Assembly: GCF_049243985.1 (NCBI RefSeq)
Contig: NC_135386.1
Coordinates: 19,064,202 to 19,128,201, forward strand
Reading direction: 5' to 3'
From: Paroedura picta
Lineage: Eukaryota; Chordata; Lepidosauria; Squamata; Gekkonidae
DNA length: 64,000 bases
A program made the position numbers and the translations under genes. This document shows, piece after piece, positions 61,000 to 64,000 of this stretch. The notes below the pieces were generated by a model. The model had not been told where the DNA came from and made no database searches. It saw only the letters and a program-made list of their open reading frames with translations. Position 1 is the first letter of the stretch, and every line of letters begins with the position of its first letter.

Positions 61000-61800
61000 G
61001 GGATCTCCGGGGCCCCCGGCAAGGGCGCTGAACTCGCTCTCCGGGACGAGGGCCCCGTCCGCCAAGCTGGCCGGCAGCTGCCCGGGGACTTGCCCAGCAC
61101 TCTTGACCCGGCCGCGCCTTCCGCGACTGTGGGCACGAGGCGCCCAGCCATAGCTGCCCTCCGCGCGCCGAGGAAGGCAGGAAGAAGGAAGGCGGGCACG
61201 TTCGGGCGGAAGGGAGGCCCTGCGGGGGCGGAGACGGGGGGGGGAGGGCGTGTGGGTGCCCCGCCCCCGCCCCGCCCCGCCACACCCTCACACCAGACCC
61301 CAAGCGCCCCCCTCCTGATTGGTCCCTCTCGGCCTCTGACTCGGTCCATCTCCGCGGGGGGCGGGAGGGGCCTGAGGCGCCCCGCTTTCTGGTTGGCTGG
61401 AGGGGTCCGGCCAGGGGCCGTGATTGGCTGGGCAGGTTCCTCGCAGTCCGCGCGGGAGAAGAAGGCCGAAGAGGACGAAGACGAAGGCGAATTCCCTCAC
61501 GGCGGAGCTGAGAGGAAAAGGGCTCTGGGGAGACCCGGGAAGGCGCCCGCAGTTCTCTCGAGTGGCCCTTCGAGGAGCCTCGTCGTTCCCAGGCAGACAG
61601 ACGCCCCGTGGGCGCAGAAAGCGCCGCAAGTCCCGGGGGCGGCCGGGGGAGAAGAGCGCGGCCAGCAGGGACCTTCCTCTTCCGCGCCTGGCGGACAAGG
61701 GCAGGGCGGCGTGTGTCCCCACCCCCCTCCCTCCCACGCCCGCCAGGCCCCTCCTCGGAGCCGGTAAGGGGAGCCTCGGGGGACAAGGGGGGGGCGATGC
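61000..61800. promoter_or_regulatory. Orphan CpG-rich block with inverted CCAAT boxes
   Basis: About 800 bp are CpG-dense and contain ATTGG (inverted CCAAT) at about 61317 and 61423, GC boxes near 61255-61285 and a good plus-strand donor CCG|GTAAGG at 61763. This is how a TATA-less, perhaps bidirectional promoter looks. Leftward lies the MHC-like exon; rightward lies the tandem array. I could not identify a first coding exon on either strand. Confidence 0.45.
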
Positions 61801-61959
61801 CTCAGGAGTCCTCCTCCTCCTCCTTCTCAGCAGGGGGGGGGCTGAGCCTTCCCAACCAGCCCTGGGTCCACACCCCCCCCCCACAGACTTCACAGGAACC
61901 CAGAACGCTGCAGGGGGGGGGGGGGGGGCAGCAGCAGCAGCAGGATCAGGGGTTGCACC

Positions 61960-64000
61960 AGCAAAAAGAGCTGAAATCACCGGGGGGGGGGGGGCTAGGC
62001 CCCAGAGCTCATGGTCAAGGCACCAAATTAGTTCATATACTCTGGAAAGAGTCAGTGGTAACTGGTGCCAAACTGGAAAGGTGCGGTAACTGGTGCCAAA
62101 CTGGTTCTTATACACCTGGGAAAGGTCTGATTGCTGGTCCCAATTGGGTTTTTATACACTTAGGAAAGGCCTGGAAACTGGTGCCAATGGGGACCAGATG
62201 CACTTGAGGGGTCTGACTGCTGGTAATAAAAAGAGCTGAAATCACAAAAGAAGGGGGTCCTAAGACACCAGGTTGGGGGAGGGAGAAGCATTCTGAAGAG
62301 CCCCTGCTGAAGAAGCAACACAGCTGCCTGGGTGCTGCGTTTTTGCAAGACATGGAAAAAAAAGAGCAAAAAGAGCTGAAATCACTGAAGAAGAAGGAAA
62401 AGAAGAAAAAGAACGCTGTGGCTGGGCGTAGGACTGCAGAGCAGAGGAATCAGGATGTCACCGGAAGACGGAGCAGAGCAGTAACTGGTGCCCAACTGGT
62501 TCTTATAAACCTGGGAAAGGTCTGGTAACTGGTGCCAAACTGGGTCTTACACACCTAGGAGAGGTCTGTTTGATGGTATCAAACAGGGTTATATACACCG
62601 GGGAAAGGTCTGCTGGTAACAATTAGGTTTTTATACACCTGGGAATGCTCTGGTAACTGGTGCCAATGGGGATGAGACGCACTTGAGAGGGGTCTGACTG
62701 CTGGTAATAAAAAGAGCTGAAATCACAAAAGAAGGGGGCCCTAAGACACCAGGTTGGGGGAGGGAGAAGCATTCTGAAGAGTCCCTGCTGAAGAAGCAGC
62801 ACAGCTGCCTGGGTGCTGCGTTCTTACAACACACAAAAATAGGGACCAGGCAGGATCCTGAAAAGGAACAACTTCCAACCGGCAGGAGCCTTTCTGGAGG
62901 ACTGGTTGCTCTGTGTCTCTGCAGGGGTTACTAGCAAAAAGAGCTGAAATCACTGAAGAAGAAGAAGAAGAAAGCTGTGGCTGGGCATAGGACTGGAGAG
63001 CTCAGGAATCAGGATGTCACCGGAAGATGGAGCAGAGCCTTTGAGAAGCAGCCCACCAGGTTACCACTGAGAGTCCTAGGTGACTTGGAGAAATTAGCAA
63101 GAGTGCCTGCAGCACCAGAAGAGCCCAACATGACAGAAGAGGTAGACCCGTTGGTGGGAGGAGGAGGCCTGTGGTTGGGGAAAACAGATAGGCACATAGA
63201 AAAACAATGGGTAATGGTAAAAAAGAACAGCACCTATGCACAAGAGAAAAGTCTTGTTACTTGCACCAAATAGGTTTCATATGCACATAGGAAAGGTCTG
63301 GTAACTGGTGCCAAACTGGTTCTTTTACACCTGGGAAAGGGCTGGTTGCTGGGATCAAACAGAGTTATATACACCTGGGAAAGGTCTGGTAACTGGTGCC
63401 AAAGTGTTTCATATACCATTAGAAAGGTCTGGTTGCTGGAATCCAATTGGTTTCTGCATGCATGGGAATGGTATGTTAATTGGTAACAAACTGGTTTCTA
63501 TATGCACGGGAATGGTAAGGGAACTGGCACCAAATTCTTTCCTATTCATATCGGAAAGGTCTGGGGACTGGCACCAACGGGGTCCAGGTGCACTTGAGAG
63601 GGGTCTGACTGCTGGTAATAAAAAGAGCTGAAATCACAAAAGAAGGGGGTCCTAAGACACCAGGTTGGGGGAGGGAGAAGCATTCTGAAGAGTCTCTGCT
63701 GAAGAAGCAACACAGCTGCCTGGGTGCTGCGTTTTTGCAAGACATGAAAAAAAAGAGCAAAAAGAGCTGAAATCACTGAAGAAGAAGGAAAAGAAGAAAA
63801 AGAACGCTGTGGCTGGGCGTAGGACTGCAGAGCAGAGGAATCAGGATGTCACCGGAAGACGGAGCAGAGCAGTAACTGGTGCCCAACTGGTTCTTATAAA
63901 CCTGGGAAAGGTCTGGTAACTGGTGCCAAACTGGGTCTTACACACCTAGGAGAGGTCTGTTTGATGGTATCAAACAGGGTTATATACACCAGGGAAAGGT
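61960..64000. repeat. Higher-order minisatellite array, continuing past the window
   Basis: Basic units of about 43-45 bp (GGTAACTGGTGCCAAACTGG, then TTCTTATACACCTGGGAAAG) alternate with two longer modules. Module B (AATAAAAAGAGCTGAAATCA through GCATTCTGAAGAG to GCCTGGGTGCTGCG) starts at about 62221, 62702 and 63613. Module C (GCAAAAAGAGCTGAAATCAC through GCTGTGGCTGGGC to GATGTCACCGGAAGA) starts at about 62362, 62932 and 63750. The blocks starting at 62221 and 63613 are nearly identical over the almost 390 bp available, giving a higher-order period of about 1391 bp. The motif GAGCTGAAATCAC occurs seven times from 61968. The array reaches the last base of the window. No convincing protein is encoded. 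Confidence 0.85.

Noticed and set aside
61310-61330. MHC S-X-Y promoter module at CTGATTGGTC
   Set aside because: Only the Y-box-like inverted CCAAT is present, no X or S box was seen, and its orientation relative to the MHC-like exon is the reverse of the usual one.
62977-63273. 98-codon plus-strand frame inside the tandem array
   Set aside because: Its first part is repeat module C and the rest has no known domain. The frame is not repeated in the other array copies.
59255-64000. PRC1, expected next to VPS33B from human gene order
   Set aside because: I found none of its conserved exons on either strand in this interval. It may lie beyond the window.

Overview
The window looks like a gene-dense, GC-rich piece of a reptile genome, most likely a squamate lizard and probably a microchromosome. 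Nine spliced vertebrate genes, all recognisable orthologues, sit in about 55 kb. The repeats support a squamate: a young BovB (RTE) LINE, CR1 LINE fragments, MIR/L2-like SINEs whose tails resemble those of lizards, a tRNA-derived SINE and a palindromic hAT-type MITE. Long pure G or C runs of 13-16 bases recur throughout.

Layout, left to right. 1-4242: no coding exon seen. ZNF710 (+, 4273-6821) and IDH2 (-, 13669-7590) converge tail to tail, with poly(A) signals about 80 bp apart. 14.2-21.9 kb: repeat-rich intergenic DNA. SEMA4B (+, 22605-34047, 14 coding exons) converges on CIB1 (-, 37327-35363). CIB1 is head to head with intronless GDPGP1 (+, 37453-38640), with 125 bp between the start codons. 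TTLL13 (+, 39260-46036, 15 coding exons) and NGRN (+, 46396-47176) follow closely. A 5'-truncated BovB copy (48392-49796) separates NGRN from HDDC3 (+, 50327-51651), and VPS33B (+, 51844-59041, 23 exons) starts 192 bp after the HDDC3 stop. Right end: a solitary, frameshifted MHC class I alpha-1-like exon (minus strand, 60981-60733), an orphan CpG-rich block (61.0-61.8 kb), then a higher-order minisatellite array running off the window.

I chained every exon by hand from splice sites and reading phase. All nine coding sequences close without an internal stop and have protein lengths close to the human ones, except NGRN, which is clearly shorter. The order ZNF710-IDH2-SEMA4B-CIB1-GDPGP1-TTLL13-NGRN is that of human 15q26.1. 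HDDC3 and VPS33B belong to the same human region but sit in a different order and orientation here.

These genes do not form one pathway. They are linked by compact architecture: convergent 3' ends, a shared bidirectional promoter and very short intergenic gaps. The least explained parts are the right-end array, the MHC-like exon with its neighbouring CpG block, three GC-AG introns among 73, and the G/C homopolymer runs.
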